Below, piece by piece: positions 1-13,009 of a DNA stretch of 64,000 bases. The notes beneath the pieces are model-generated. The model was given only the letters and a program-made list of their open reading frames with translations. It was not told the origin of the DNA and made no database searches. The translations under genes and the position numbers were made by a program. The DNA is from Cylicocyclus nassatus (taxonomy: Eukaryota > Nematoda > Chromadorea > Rhabditida > Strongylidae): contig CATQJL010000305.1 in the NCBI GenBank assembly GCA_958299035.1, forward strand, positions 68,788,792 to 68,852,791, given 5' to 3'. Within the stretch, counting starts at the first letter, position 1; each line of letters starts with the position of its first letter.

Positions 1-1416
1 ACAAGACAATAACAACAATGGACACAAGTATGATATATGAGATCGAGTTGCAACAACAGGAAGGAAAAAGCGTGGAAGATGGAGAGCCTGGGCGGTTGCA
101 CTTAAAATAAGAATTTGATGATTTTGTGCTTCTATGACAAGAGAAGCCAGCGGCGGTTACGGGCTGTCATGGGCTGCCACCGACGGCTACCTGCGCGGTA
201 TGAAGGTATCATCTCGAGTAGCCTTGATTTGGGCGCAATACGGTGACATTGAGCGTGGAAAGCGTTTTTGTTGCTGGGACGCGAAGTTCACTTATGTGTT
301 TTCTTAGCAGAAATTTCGGTTATGGACGTCATAACATCGTTCATAGTGGACCACTTTCGAATCCAAAGTTACCTGCTCTGCTCAGTTCGACGAGGTTTTC
401 TGTAATGTTGCAGTAGGGATACGATGAGTATCAGCTCTCACAGACATCAAGTTTGCTCGATTAAATCACCTATTGTGCTAATAACAACACTTCAGACTTG
501 ATGTTAGTGACACATTGTACTGTAGGAGCACGGTAGTGTATTACTTTGAGAGATCTTTATAAGGTTGCATGCAATAATTGAATACCATGTAGATAATCAA
601 TTTGCTTGGAAATGAAGCATTGCTTGGGGATAGACCTGCTTCCTTCAATTATGTTGGTTCACTTGTAAGTATGTCGTTTGTGAGAATGCGAATGATGTTA
701 AAACATTGAGCTTTATGTATAAGTTGTTGTCAGCACATTAAGTTATCGGTCTCAGCAGGCTTGAAGAATTCGCGTGAACGACTATCTTCCCTATTTTTTG
801 CGTAAACCAACTATGACACTCTTGAATTAGGAGCTTCGTCAAGATAAGTAATATGGTATTTCTCAGATTCGAAGTTCGCCCACTATTAAGGAAGTTATGG
901 TGTCCGAAGCGAATAGTTCGGCGATATGAAAGCAAAATGCGTGCAATTTGCGTACAAGTGGCGAAATAAACGGGTTGCCATCTTGAAAATCGCGAGCGTG
1001 ATGTAGCTGACAACCAGTGATTTTGAGATTAGAACAATTTCTTGTAATGAGAATTGACATACTCAGAAGTAAATGAAAACTAAAACAACAGAATTTGCCA
1101 AATTTATGGTCATTTGTTGCTGTTTGAGCTGTCCAGTATTCGATTAGAGAGGAAATATGATGGCTTACCACTGCTAGTATAGCCTAGAATTTGATGGCTG
1201 ATGGCTGCTTTTGTGTCTATACGAAACACATCAGCTATGAAAGCTTTATACGCCCTCATTTAAGCAATAGTAGAATGATGTGGATCAAAGGCGCGGCAAA
1301 GTAGGATGCTATCATGAACATACTCGACATCGCGCATTCTTGACCTTATGGCTACGAGGAGTTTTAGCCAAGGAGGAAGTGGTAAGACTGTGCTGATTTC
1401 AGCATAAAAACATCTG
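1..1416. other. Gene-free flank downstream of the SRSX receptor
   Basis: I see no supported gene here. The region lies 3' of the receptor stop codon at 1417-1419. Short minus-strand ORFs between 738 and 1171 have no recognisable motif, no consistent splice signals and overlap one another. No clear AATAAA was found close to the receptor stop. It may contain the 3' UTR. Confidence 0.5.
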
Positions 1417-4400
1417 TTATATTGTAGTTGTGCGTGTAGATCTTTGCCGCATTATCGTCTGTGCTCGAATACTCTTCGTCTTCGTCATGTGTTTTGGAAC
1501 ACGAAGGTAGAGATACTTATTAAAATCGTTGCGATATTGTTCACTGTAAACGCCCATTCAAAAACTATCCTTATCTGATATAAATACATGTACGATCCAT
1601 GAGCACGATACAAACCTGACGAAGTAAAATACGAAGAAGTTTGTAGCTATAGATAAGTTCACTGGTAAGCCAGAAATCAAAGCAATTTCTGTACCAGTGA
1701 AATTCATGGTCGAATAATCGAATGCGATTCCAATGAATATGGTAGCTACCCAACCAAGCACCACAGATAAACTCGTGAGGATAAGAGACCGGTATATATG
1801 TCGCAAATTCTTGTCCGCTAAAATATTTTTTCATTGACGTGAAGGTTTGCTTTGTTGTCACTTACAAATTGATACCTTTCTCACTTTTACAATGAATAGT
1901 GCGTAGCAAGCGAGAATCAAACTGTTTGCTATCGCAGCCACATTGATGATTATGGTCCGAGGTAGGCCATAGAATACGACAGATACAACACAAACGACTT
2001 TCCTGAGGAGGAGTTATGATTAGACCGTATTAAGAGAGAGAAGAGCTATCTTACGGGGAGGGGGGGGGGCAGGAGGAAACAAAGGGCTGTCGCCTGTATT
2101 CGCAGGAGATAATTAGGAGCACAGGCGCTGTGGAGAACATTTTTGGCAAGGACAACAAATCTTCATAACTTTGCCTAGAGATGAGTTTTTCAAATTTGTA
2201 TAACAGGTTTGTAATGCGAATTGGAAAGCGCATTCACTGGGCCTAAAAGTAAGTGAAAATCGGGAATTATAGCGGTAAGAAGAGTCAACTTCCTTAGTAG
2301 AAAAGGATCCTCCTGTTTTGTAAATTTTGAAGTTTCAAAATAGTTGAACATTGTAATTTTCATCCAAAATTCATTCTTTTTTCTTTGGGGTAAGAGAATA
2401 TTTGCCTCCTGAGTCAATACCTCAAAGCAATCAAAATGTCAAATACTGGAGGCTTGCGTCAAGATGCAATATGCATTCGCCTCATAACTTTTTGAACCTA
2501 TTTTCAAATTTTAACACTAAAGATTTCGTAAGATTCGCCATCGAAACTATGTTAATCCTTTTGAGACTGTACACAATAGCAAAATCATCACATGCGACTT
2601 AGTCAACATTATTTTCTGTTTACCACTCCCTACTTTCAACTTCAAACCCAAAATTTCACTGAAAAATTCAACTAAATGCTAATACAACGTTGAACTTGAA
2701 GTTCCTCAGCTTTTGATTGTTGAATTTTAAAGGCACACTTTTTGGTAAAAAGAAGAACTCGAACAGCGAAACGAAGTTGTCCATCTATCCGGTAGACATA
2801 TCTACTGAAAAATCAGTATTTCAATACTGATTCCAAATCTGTCCTTCGTACCCTTGAAAGTTAATTCCAAGAAGAGTTATAAGGGTTTGATCCTAATGGA
2901 TGTTGCCAAGTTTTCCTGGATGCTCGCCAAAATCTTCTTCACAGCGCTCGGTTGTTAACTAATAATAATAACTCGGCTTCCAGAGGCGCTTGGCAGATAA
3001 GGAAGACGAATTAGAGGTTCATTCAATGCTCTACAAAGTGATTTAGGTGACATGTGGAAAGGCCATTTCGACTGAACACGCTTGTCTTGTTAACTGCTGA
3101 GCTTCGTTCTCGAGCGAGTTATGAGCTTTTTTTCTGTGCGTGGAAAAACTAGATAGAAATTTGCTCAAAAAAGTTATTGGATAACGAAAAACATTAGACT
3201 GAGTCTTCTTATGCTGATGAACTTAACGCAAATGTGTAAGCACTCCAAGATGATATGATAAGTTATAAGTCGATGAACATGGAGAGTTGCCAAAAAAGTC
3301 AGTAACTCCAACGGCGTGATTGACATCCAGACAATTTGTGCTCATCGGGGTTTGTTCTCAAAATCGAAAATTTGTGTTCTTGGTGTGATGAGAGCATTTA
3401 CAAATGTGTCGCAGTGTACCCCGCTCGTCACAAGCTGCGGAGGGCTGTTCTGTGAATTTCAGGGCCTAAAACACACCTCACGCGATTCCAGTTGCTGCGC
3501 GATCTGTTACTGCAACAACCCTTCAAATTATTCGTACACGCACTTTGCTTATACCAAATTTGTTACTTCTGCGAGAAATTATAAAAAACCTAAAAGGACT
3601 AAAAACTAAACTACTGACTTACTTACGAGCACTTGAAGGAGCGTCCAGGCAAATCAAGGCCTGTGGGGATCTCACTTGGAGGGTAATCTTGAAGCTCTAA
3701 TCAAAACATTAAGCATAACTACTTCAAGCAGTTGAGCGCACATAATCCTGTGCTTTGAAAATTCTATCCTTTGTACCATACATTACATTTTCTTGTCTAG
3801 ATTTTGTTTTGCATCACTCGAAATCCTGCACTGTATTAGAAACCCCAATTTTTCGAGAGCTATTGAAGGTGTACATTCAAACATTCCGATGTCTGCACTC
3901 AATATCTGACCAAATTTCAAACATCCTGACTTATCGCTGAAGATCCATATGTTTAGAAAGCAATCGTAGTTCAGTGCCTAACTAGGGGAGGACCCAAAAT
4001 CGAAATCTTCTTTCCAAATAAATTACGTACCAATTTGAAGAGCATCGAACGCTGATTTCAAAACTTTTTTTGCCAGACTTCTCCAGTCATTGAGTCATTG
4101 GTTTATTGCAGCGAAAAGTGATAGCAAAATCTAGGTAAAATCAATGGCTTTGGTCTTTCCAAATCTCATATAAAGCAATATTAGTACAAGTAAACCTGAC
4201 AAAAGGTTTTCATAAAGAGTGCTCTGCTACCAACACCGGGCCATTTGCGCAATCTTGGACGAGTTGTTCCAGTTGCGCGTTCAATTTTTTGAAATGAAAA
4301 AGGCTCATAACTGAGCGCCTAAAGGCGCTGGCAGATAACAAAGACATTGGAATCAGCGTTTGATGCTCTCCAGGCTATATTACATGTGGAAAGCCGATTT

Positions 4401-7400
4401 CAACTTTGGGTCCACCTCTTGTAAGCCAAGTAAACCCTCAGCTGGTTGCAGTGAGCAGGAAAGATGCTTGCGGTGATACTTAGATATCAGGCTGGCCGCT
4501 ATTCGCAATGTATAATGTGATCTTGCGAGATTAATGACGTCATGAAAAAGAGTATGAGAAGTAACAGTGCGATAGAAGAAAGTGTGTTGCTTCCGGATGC
4601 ACAAACTTGCTGCCACGCTAAGATAAAGGCGTAGAGCCTGACTTACAAGGGAACGACCCCAACTTAAAGAGGCGAATTGGAATGAATCGCATATCATTAG
4701 AGGCGTCTTGATGAGCTGATTCCAAATTTAGCTTTCATATCTGCGGAGCCGTTCTCCGCAAATAGTTACAAGCGTTTGAAGATGTTACTGAGGTTTCAAT
4801 GCATAATGTGCTTCAGAATCCAACTTTAGAATGTACTAGCTGGCTTACCCGGCTCCGCCCGGCCCTGTCAAAAACGATAAAGGTTCCATTTCTATCCCTG
4901 TACACTTTTACCTGTGCAAACTTCTACATGCAGTTCCCTGTTCCCGCTGTGTGAGTAATCAGTATGCTCACCTACCTACTTCACCAACCTTCCAGCCCAA
5001 CAGCTTAAACTTTGCAAAAAAACAATAAAATCGATAAAAGTAAGGATAATTCTAAAAACTGATGGAGTTATTCGGCTATCCGGGCCCTAAAAAATTTTTG
5101 TTTTGGATCTTGCTCAAACTCGATATATGGGGGTTATTCAAGCTGCTGATGACGAATATCGTAGTCATTTCGCGTGGCAGCAGGTAAAAATCATGAACCT
5201 GCCTGAAACCTTGGCAGAGAATTATCTAAGGTGCTGTTTCAACAATATCGTGCTCAATCCCCACGATAAAGGCAATTCGTGTGGTATAAAAGTTTCCCAC
5301 GACCGTAATGCTTTCCCTTATAGGACCACTGCCGCGCGCGAGACACCCTTTGGCGGCTTTTGCCTAAGCAAAAACAGGGGGAGGGAGATTTACCGCGTGC
5401 GTTAGGCATTGGGACAGATTATCAGGATGGCGCTGGAGACCGCTATGCAAAACGACCGTCCCCCCCCTCCATCTCTTGAATATCTGGGATCTAAACTGGC
5501 CCGAAAGCGAAAAAATGTCCATTCTAACCCTGCCACTCACCATAACTTCACTATTGTGTTATGACAGCGAGCAAGCGTCATATTTATAAGCGACTAGCTG
5601 GCTTACCCGGCTCCGCCGTATCCGGACCAAACTTGGCACACATACACTTCGGGCCCCGGCGGGTGTCACAGTCCACTTTTCGTTATCGATCGATGTCGAT
5701 TTTACCGATTTTTATCGATTTTTTGGCAGAGTTCACCTACAGGGCTAGGAGTTGGCACAGGGGGGAAGTGAGCATGGGGATTCCGAATACAATATTAGTT
5801 TTCAGAATTATCGATTGCTTTTATTGATTTTATCGATTTTTTGGCAGAGTTCACCTACAGGGCTAGGAGTTGGCACAGGGGGGAAGTGAGCATGGGGATT
5901 CCGAATACAATATTAGTTTTCAGGATCGTCCATTACTTTTATCGATTTTATCGATTTTTTTGCAAAGTTTGACCTGCGGGGCTGGGAGTTTGCACAGAGG
6001 GTAATCGAGCATGCAGATTACGAATACAATATTAGTTTTCAAGATCGTCCATTACTTTTATCGATTTTATCGATTTTTTTGCAAAGTTTGAGCTAGGGGG
6101 CTGGGAGTTGGCACAGGGGGGTAATCGGGCATGCTGATCACCCCCCTTGGGGATGATCAGCATGCTCGATTACCCCCCTGTGCCAACTCCCAGCCCCCTA
6201 GCTCAAACTTTGCAAAAAAATCGATAAAATCGATAAAAGTAATCGATAATCCTGAAAACCAATATTGTATTCGGAATCCCCATGCTCGATTACCCCCCTG
6301 TGCGAACTCCCAGCCCCGTAGCTCAAACTTTGCAAAAAAATCGATAAAATCGATAAAAGTAATCGATAATCCTGAAAACCAATATTGTATTCGGAATCCC
6401 CATGCTCGATTACCCCCCTGTGCCAACTCCCAGCCCCGTAGGTGAACTCAGCAAAAAAATCGATAAAAATCGATAAAATCGATATCGATCGATGACGAAA
6501 AGTAGCCTATGACACCCGCCGGGGCCCGTAGTGTATGTGTGCCAAGTTTGGTCCGGATCGGTTCAGAAATGGAATTTTCTATTCGGAACATACGTACACA
6601 CAGACATACAGACAGACAGACAGACATACAGACAGACATACAGACAAACAGACATTCAGCTTTATATATAAGATATACTTGTGAACCGTCACAAGTAAGG
6701 TTTTGAGCAAATCTGGAACTTTGACCCATCTACATCCACCGTAACCCAAGAAAATGCACTATCTTGCGAAATCAGCATGATATTCATGTTCAGCGCGCTA
6801 AATGACCACCCTAGACGAAGTTTAGAGCAAATCTGTGTTTTCGACCCCATGCCGTATAACCACCACAACTCTATGAAAAGGTTCCAATATGCAGAGAGAG
6901 AGATGATATTGGTAATTAGCATGTCGAATAAGCCATATGGACCAAACTCCAGCCGAATTCATGATTTTGACTTCCTACCGTACACCTATCGTAACCACAC
7001 GGGAAGACGTTCTGCGGAGAAAGTGTGATATCTGTAATCAGCATGTATCGTCGAGTCATTCGTAACTCAATATGCCTAGTACACACTAAACAGGCTAACT
7101 GACGAACTGCAAAATTAGAACCTGCTCATTTACAGTGATTTCTGCTTGTTTTCCTGTCTCTTTTGTTTTTGTTGATTACATGTTAGACAATAGAACATAT
7201 ATCTACACTTTGTTAGGCTAGAAAATGTTTTACTGGAAAGTTACCAGTAAGGATGCCGTCGCTAATAGGGCTTAGTGTGCAGTCTCACATATTAAGTTAC
7301 AAATGACTCGAGGTTAAAGGGCCGGGCATACTTCAGCATACTTCACGATTTCAGCCGCGACGCGATTTGGCAATTCGCCAGAAGTCTTCGGATCCAACAT

Positions 7401-7980
7401 TAGCAAACTGCACATGCGTAGTGTGTATAACTTTCGCAAACTGATGAAATGCCTTGTCTTCTGTACATTTATAATGTGCTTACAATGAGTTATGGACACC
7501 TGGAATATTGCCAAATCGCGTCGCGATTAAAATCGCTTGAAGTATGCCCAGCCCTTAAGATAACCCTTATACACGACGTTTGAGCAAGCTCTACCACAAA
7601 AAAATTTTAGAGCCCGGATAGCCGAATAGCGCCAAACTAATATCGAACTCGTAATCAGCATGCTCGATTACCCCCAGTGCCAAATCCCAGGTCCGTAGCT
7701 CAAACTTTGCAAAAAATCGATAAAATCGATAAAAGTAATCGATAATCCTAAAAACTAATATTGCATTCATAATCAGCATGCTCGATTACCTCCCTGTGCC
7801 AACCCCCAGCTCCGTAGCTCAAACTTTGCAAAAAAAAAATCGATAAAATCGATAAATTACTTTAGCTAAAGGCCAGCATTATGTGTCGTCGAGTCATTCG
7901 TAACTTAATATGCGTACTGCACACCATGTGCGCTATCTGACGAACTTCAAGCTCATCTTATGTCTGTTTGTATGTATGTA

Positions 7981-8027
<47 letters not shown>

Positions 8028-11000
8028 ACGTATGTTCCGAATAGAAAATTCCATTTATGAACCGATCGGGACCAATAGCACACATACGCTTCGGGCCCCG
8101 GCGGGTGTCATAGGCTACTTTTCGTCATCGATCGACAACGAAAAGTGGACTGTGACACCCGCCGGGGCCCGAAGTGTATGTGTGCTAAGTTTGGTCCCGA
8201 TCGGTTCAGAAATGGAATTTTCTATTCGGAACATACGGCGGAGCCGGGTAAGCCAGCTAGTTTCCAATAATTTCTTCTTGTTTGTCTGACTGTTTTTGTT
8301 TTTGTTTGGTATATGTCAGCTAGTAGAACATGAATTCAAGGCTCGTTAGGCTAGAAAAGGTTTCATTCAAAAGTTACTAGTAGGGGTGCCGGCGCTTGCC
8401 GCGCAGAATGTGCACTTTCACATATTAAATTGTAAATGACTCGAGGATATGCTGGTCGTGTTGAAATTCCAGAGTTTTTTGAGACTTTCAAGTTCACAAT
8501 TTTGTACCCTCTAGATAGCCAAAATAAACACTAAGTAAGCTGTCGCTTACTGATTTCAGGCTACTCAAACTTTAGCACAATCTCAAGCGCTCGCGCGCAA
8601 AAGGGGTTACCAAAAGGCAAAAGAAAGGGTCTAAATTGGTTGAGGGGAGATGGATTAATGGAAAAGAATATTTACTTCCATTAAGATAAGAATGGGTTAG
8701 TGCGAGTTTGTAAACAAACGTTGGCTGTGTTTTGCTACATGTATTTGTTCTAGTGCCACTGAATCGAACAAATAGATGTTTGCAATTCTTCACATTCACC
8801 CGGTGAACTTTATAAGATTGTTTTTGAACAATGCAAATCATAGTTCAAATCATTGAACATCTGTTCAACTTTCAAAACAACCAAATGGATACGACAATAA
8901 ACATAAAGATAATGTTCGCAAGGGAATGCATTTATGTATAAGTAGTGGAAAAAGAGCATGGGAGTCAACTAAGCAGTATGAAAATGCAATAGTTTCCTCC
9001 CTCTCCTTCCCTTTTCCCTCCCTGTGGAAGCAAAAGTCGTATCAACTCTTGTCTGTTCTCACATGCGCTACCACGTTAGTCAACTCGTGCAGGCTTCTGC
9101 CGACGCTTGCCGGCTTTTGCGCCGTTACGAAAGCCGCATAGAGGAACTATCTTAATCTTACCTTAATCTTTTTTCAAGAATGAATCTTTGCTGCATTCCT
9201 TTTTCAGTACGTGATGATGGTTCACACAGTTTTGCTAAACACTGCTTACAATGATACTGCCACAATAGTTTTCATTTCGAAAATATGTAAACGCTCTCAA
9301 CACCTACTTCAGAAGCCTATGAAATTGCAAAGTATCGTGTATTGTTTAGTAGTATGTATTGATGCTTTGATGCAATCTAAGTTTCAAATGCAATTACATC
9401 GAAGACTACTAGACTACTTGCTGCGACAATATAAGTTTCTTACTTCAGTAACTCACTCAGTAGAATACTCTGAAGTGCACATCAAGATTCCCACAAAACC
9501 AGCATACAATGCAGAGAGAAATATTGGAAATAAGAGATACCATTTCCTGTACGAAGTAGCAGAACTAAATTAGTTAAAAATAGTATAAAATTTAGTCGAT
9601 TACGACTTACTAGGAAGTGCGTAGAGAGATCAATCTATCGACAGCCACATTGCAAAGAAGCACCGATGAAAAACACATACCAAAAACTGGAACTAGTTGC
9701 CATCGAACACAAACAGTGAGTGGTATCATGTGGGTAGGAAAGCTGAACGACTGATACTGAGTGTGAGACTAGCTGCTCGAGACTGAAGGAGAACATTAGA
9801 CTGAAAGATTTACGAATTTTTTGTAGTAGAGTAATCACTAGTTTTTTAGTGTCCTTTCTTGGTTAGGGTTACTAAGCAAAGTTCTTAAAAGACTTGAAGA
9901 AGCTGAGAAGATTAAAAAGTGCTAACCGTGTTGAAAAACCTCGATTGGCTTCTGAAACTGTAATAAAGATTTGCTACATGGCTCACTTTGGCTCTCGATT
10001 ATATGCCATTTGCAGACGCTACCGAAGCAGTTAATTAGTGACGCGATCGTTGTCTGTCGTTTATCACGTATTGAAAAAGTAATGTCTACCCTGGGTTTCC
10101 ACTGATTTTCAAGATTTTTTGGATGAGTAACATATGGGTTGCTACTCGTGCTATCGCATTTCACCTATACTTACCTAAATCGAAAATTTTGCTACACTAC
10201 AAAGCCCTGCTCCCTACCAACCCATATCATGAATCTTGTTCCAAATAGCCTTCAAACTATGGAATTAGAATCAAGCCAAAATCTCGTTTGTCCCATTTTC
10301 TGCTTTTAATGACTGCGCTTTTACTAACTGAATATTGAATTACGGTAATATGCTAAGTCTGAGCTACTACATGAATCGAGGGAGGCGGCAGAAACAAATG
10401 TATTGGATAGCCCAATCCTCATAACTTGCACAAAAGTGAATTAAGCCTGACTGGTCTTCTCTAGTTCGAGAAATTGATAGCGAAAAATGGGAAAACGAAA
10501 TATTGAGCTGCTCTTGATTTCAGTTTGAGTTACTCAAAGTGGGATTCCTAAATTGAGCAAAGAGATGGTAGTTCTTTGTATTAAATGCAAAAAATGGTTA
10601 ATTCACCTTTGAAAAATCACTTGTTGGAAAATGACCATCTTGCTTGGGTGGCGTATTTGCAAACCTCAAAATTTCTTCGCCCACTGGTGTTACTTGCATG
10701 CTAATCACGAACATGATGCTCCTATGCTTCCAGGGCTCGTTTATTATCTTACTGTACGTATAAGACGGTAGCCCAGAAGATCAGTTCTGATATTTTGCAT
10801 AATGAGCCATGCGACATTGTTGACAGACATCATGTCGCTGACATCACTGTCACCTCGGAAATGACTTCTCCTCTCTCCCTGACCCCTCAATATGACCCCC
10901 ATGTGTGGCTTGCCACACCCCACGCTTGACTCTGGTCATTACTTATGAGCCCGGTTTTTGCTTGGGAGGTTCAGCGGCAGCAATTAGGTCCGTAAGCACG

Positions 11001-12367
11001 AACCCGCAGGGGGAGGGACCTAACGAAAAGATACTTGGTCGAAGTGGCGTTTCCATATGAAATGTAAACTACCTTGTAGAGCGTGAAACGCTGATTCCAA
11101 ATCTGCTTTCCTCATTTGCAAAGCGCTTCTGCCAAGGATGTTATGGGAATTTTCTGTGGTAAAATTTTAATGATTTGGCTAAGGTAAAGACAGCTCCGCT
11201 TTTATCCAAAGCATTCATACTTAACACTGCTCTATTTGAGCGCTGAGAGACCGTAAAATTTCACTTTACTTAGATTACGCGTTCATTTTTCGCACCAGAA
11301 AATATTCATAGCTCGACGTCTGGAGGCGCTAGGCAGATAACGAAGACAGATTTGGGATCCGTTTGATGCTCTTTATAGTCGTATCAAATCATTTGAAAAG
11401 GCCACTTCGACCGAAAACACCTCCCTTGTTAGAAAAGTAACTTACATGTAATAGGATACAAGCATTACATATTGTCCAGCGTGTGCACCTCCCTTGTTAG
11501 AAAAGTAACTTACATGTAATAGGATACAAGCATTACATAATGTCCAAGCGTGTGCACTACATCTCCTAAAGCCACGAAAGCAATAAATATGTTACAAGCA
11601 CTTCTCAACTCTCTGAAATACAGGCATAAGTGTTTGCATGAATGGGCCCTGGTAAACAGGATTGATTGTTTGTCTGCACTAAAATTTCAACAAGTAGAGG
11701 ATATCTAGTCGCGCTGGCGTTTAGCAAGGGGATGTACATCATTATGTTTTTGGCACATTGATATCAATCAGCTTTTCAAATCTGCGAAACGGTCTGTGAA
11801 AAAGATTGCGAATCCGAAATTATAGCTTTGCCTTGTGCACGGCTGATTACGAGTAATGATGCATTCCTGCTGCCAACTTACGAACGCGATCGTACATAAG
11901 CTGCTAAAATTCGCTATACAGGATGATTTTCAGCTAAAACACGAAAATCTGCACAAAGCAAAACTAATGAATGTTCACGGAATCTCAACTTTATGATTTG
12001 AAACCACCCGGTCTATGAATTGCGCTATTAACGTTTCTATCAGTAATACATCATTACTCGTATTCGAATCGATTGTACACAGGGCAAAATCTGTAGGTCC
12101 ATGGCTTCGTAATTCAATCACAAAATCTTTTTTGCAGATTCGCAAAGCAGATATGTCATCAATGTCTCGAAGGGACCTCAATGATGTACTTTCTTGTTAA
12201 ACGCCAGTGCTGTTCGGTATCCTTCCATTGTAAGCTCAGAATAAAGCGACAGACCTGGATTTTATGGTGACATAAACAATAGAAGAGTTCCCTAATGTAC
12301 CGATAATTGCAAGAAGAAAGTAGCATATCTGATATTGCAGGGGAATGCGTGACTCCAAAAAGTCCAT
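1417..12367 (-). CDS. SRSX-like seven-transmembrane chemoreceptor (7 exons, intact)
   Basis: Predicted nematode chemoreceptor GPCR of the SRSX type, a plasma-membrane receptor of sensory neurons in the known family. Exons in transcript order: 12255-12367, 11514-11612, 9611-9742, 9457-9564, 1866-2002, 1616-1817, 1417-1543. They sum to 918 bp, 305 codons plus TAA, with phases matching at all six GT-AG junctions. Exon 1 starts MDFLES and carries TM1 (FLLAIIGTLGNSSIVYV). Exon 2 has TM2 with the LRSACNIFIA motif. Exon 3 has TM3 ending VAVDRLISL, with D106 and R107 in the DRY-like position. Exon 4 has TM4, exon 5 TM5, exon 6 TM6-7 (NFFVFYFV), and exon 7 a basic cytoplasmic tail starting SEQYRNDF. 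Intron 4 (2003-9456) is 7.4 kb of repeats. Length is normal for SRSX. Seen: phases, TM segments, motifs. Inferred: class and expression. A neighbouring serpentine class is the alternative. Confidence 0.87.
5590..6672. repeat. Large palindromic array of a GACA-rich repeat family
   Basis: It begins with CTAGCTGGCTTACCCGGCTC and ends in a (GACA)n microsatellite followed by TTCAGCTTTATATATAAGAT, the same two ends as the copy at 31674-32036. Inside are four direct units of about 110-130 bp (each with GATCGATTTTATCGATTTTT-like sequence, then an 'aggag/gggagttggcacaggggg' motif), followed by about three inverted units, so the interior folds back on itself around 6140-6165. The outer arms carry the GGGCCCCGGCGGGTGTCA motif and its complement. 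The class is uncertain: the asymmetric ends and internal palindrome could fit a non-autonomous element. No protein is encoded. Confidence 0.75.
7318..7556. repeat. Hairpin (MITE-like) repeat
   Basis: The ends are inverted: GGGCCGGGCATACTTCA on the left pairs with TGAAGTATGCCCAGCCC on the right. Inside, a GCGACGCGATTTGGCAAT motif is also repeated in inverted form. A weaker relative occurs near 44970-45030. Non-coding; the minus-strand ORF across it is fortuitous. Confidence 0.65.
7950..8262 (-). repeat. Palindromic GACA-rich repeat, reverse copy
   Basis: Same family as 31674-32036 but reversed: a (TGTC)n tract at 7960-8030 on the left and GAGCCGGGTAAGCCAGCTAG on the right. The centre (about 8070-8200) is a long inverted repeat around CATCGATCGACAACG, with arms containing GGGCCCCGGCGGGTGTCA. 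Non-coding. Confidence 0.7.
11022..11432. repeat. Hairpin element of the CTAACAAGG family
   Basis: The left end contains GATACTTGGTCGAAGTGGCG and the right end reads CGACCGAAAACACCTCCCTTGTTAG, so the ends are related inverted sequences. Related hairpins are at 30243-30725 and, as fragments, near 2880, 4190, 31615 and 32627. It sits in intron 2 of the receptor, just downstream of the exon 2 donor. Confidence 0.6.
11433..11560. repeat. Tandem duplication of about 67 bp covering the exon 2 splice donor
   Basis: Two head-to-tail copies share the string ACTTACATGTAATAGGATAC and the flanking CACCTCCCTTGTTAGAAAAG. One copy holds the end of receptor exon 2 and its donor (intron starts at 11513). The other, 67 bp further along the intron, repeats the last part of the exon with a second donor. 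The copied block includes the end of the neighbouring hairpin element, so the duplication happened after that insertion. Confidence 0.75.
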
Positions 12368-12494
12368 GCAACCTGAAATCCTAAGGTACAGCAAAACCAC
12401 AGAGGAGGATAAGTGAAGGACAGCCGTGGCGCTTCTACAGAAGTTTTAGGCTCGTTGAAGCAACGAGTGCTTTACTTTTCTATATGCCTCCTAT

Positions 12495-12830
12495 GAGTGG
12501 CGGACCGAAAGGGAGTCGGGGGGGGGGCCTCGCCTGAGAATGGGTCGCGAAATTTTTGAAATTTGCTTACATAGGTTATAAAAATGTACAAGTGACTTGT
12601 TCATTCTTGTAAATAATTAAAATAATTTTTCAAATTTTCTAAATATTCAAATCAGCTTTGAAAAAAAATTTTTTCGGGGGCGTGGTCGACGCCACGCCCC
12701 CTTTTTCCAGATTTTAGGGGTTGGGGACCAGCAAAAATTTTGAGAAGCACCCCAAAATTTTTTTCGAAGTGCGTGGCTAACGCCGCGCACCTTCATTTGA
12801 AAAATATTCTTGCCCCCCCCCCCCCCCCGA
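12495..12830 (-). mobile_element. Truncated hAT-like miniature element
   Basis: The left end reads GAGTGGCGGACC followed by a poly-G tract. The interior (AAATTTTTTTCGAAGTGCGTGG and neighbours) matches, in opposite orientation, the intact hAT-like element at 28114-28502. The right end stops at a poly-C tract without the matching terminal CCGCCAC, so it is truncated. Non-coding. Confidence 0.65.
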
Positions 12831-13009
12831 CTGTACAAATCAGAGAGGAATTGCAGAAAGGGGACACAAGTCTGTATTGAATAATATCTAGATGGCTTAT
12901 CGGCCAATGTTCTATGAGTTTTGGTGACCGATAAAAAACAGGGAAGCTTTGGGCACAACCTGATATGTTCAGTTTGGAAAATTCTGGGACCACCGCTGCC
13001 TCCTATATA

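Larger units (their letters stand above)
2003..9456. other. Repeat-filled intron 4 of the SRSX receptor
   Basis: This 7,454-bp stretch between exons 4 and 5 of the receptor holds no convincing gene. It contains parts of a hairpin repeat family near 2880-3120 and 4190-4440, two copies of a palindromic GACA-rich family (5590-6672 and 7950-8262) plus a lone copy of its start at 4837, and a hairpin element at 7318-7556. One exon-like segment at 3627-3696 (minus) is discussed in the findings. The plus-strand ORF at 6131-6445 is only a translation of tandem repeat units. Confidence 0.7.

Noticed and set aside
6131..6445. ORF with repeated ARLPPCANSQP units on the plus strand and a mirror ORF on the minus strand
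   Set aside because: Both are translations of tandem repeat units of a palindromic element; no selection or start context is visible.
7960..8035. Regular short repeats that could suggest a CRISPR-like array
   Set aside because: A (TGTC)n microsatellite without spacers, in eukaryotic DNA.
9211..9573. 120-codon plus-strand ORF
   Set aside because: It overlaps receptor exon 4 (9457-9564, minus), whose phase and TM4 sequence fit the gene; the plus frame has no motif.
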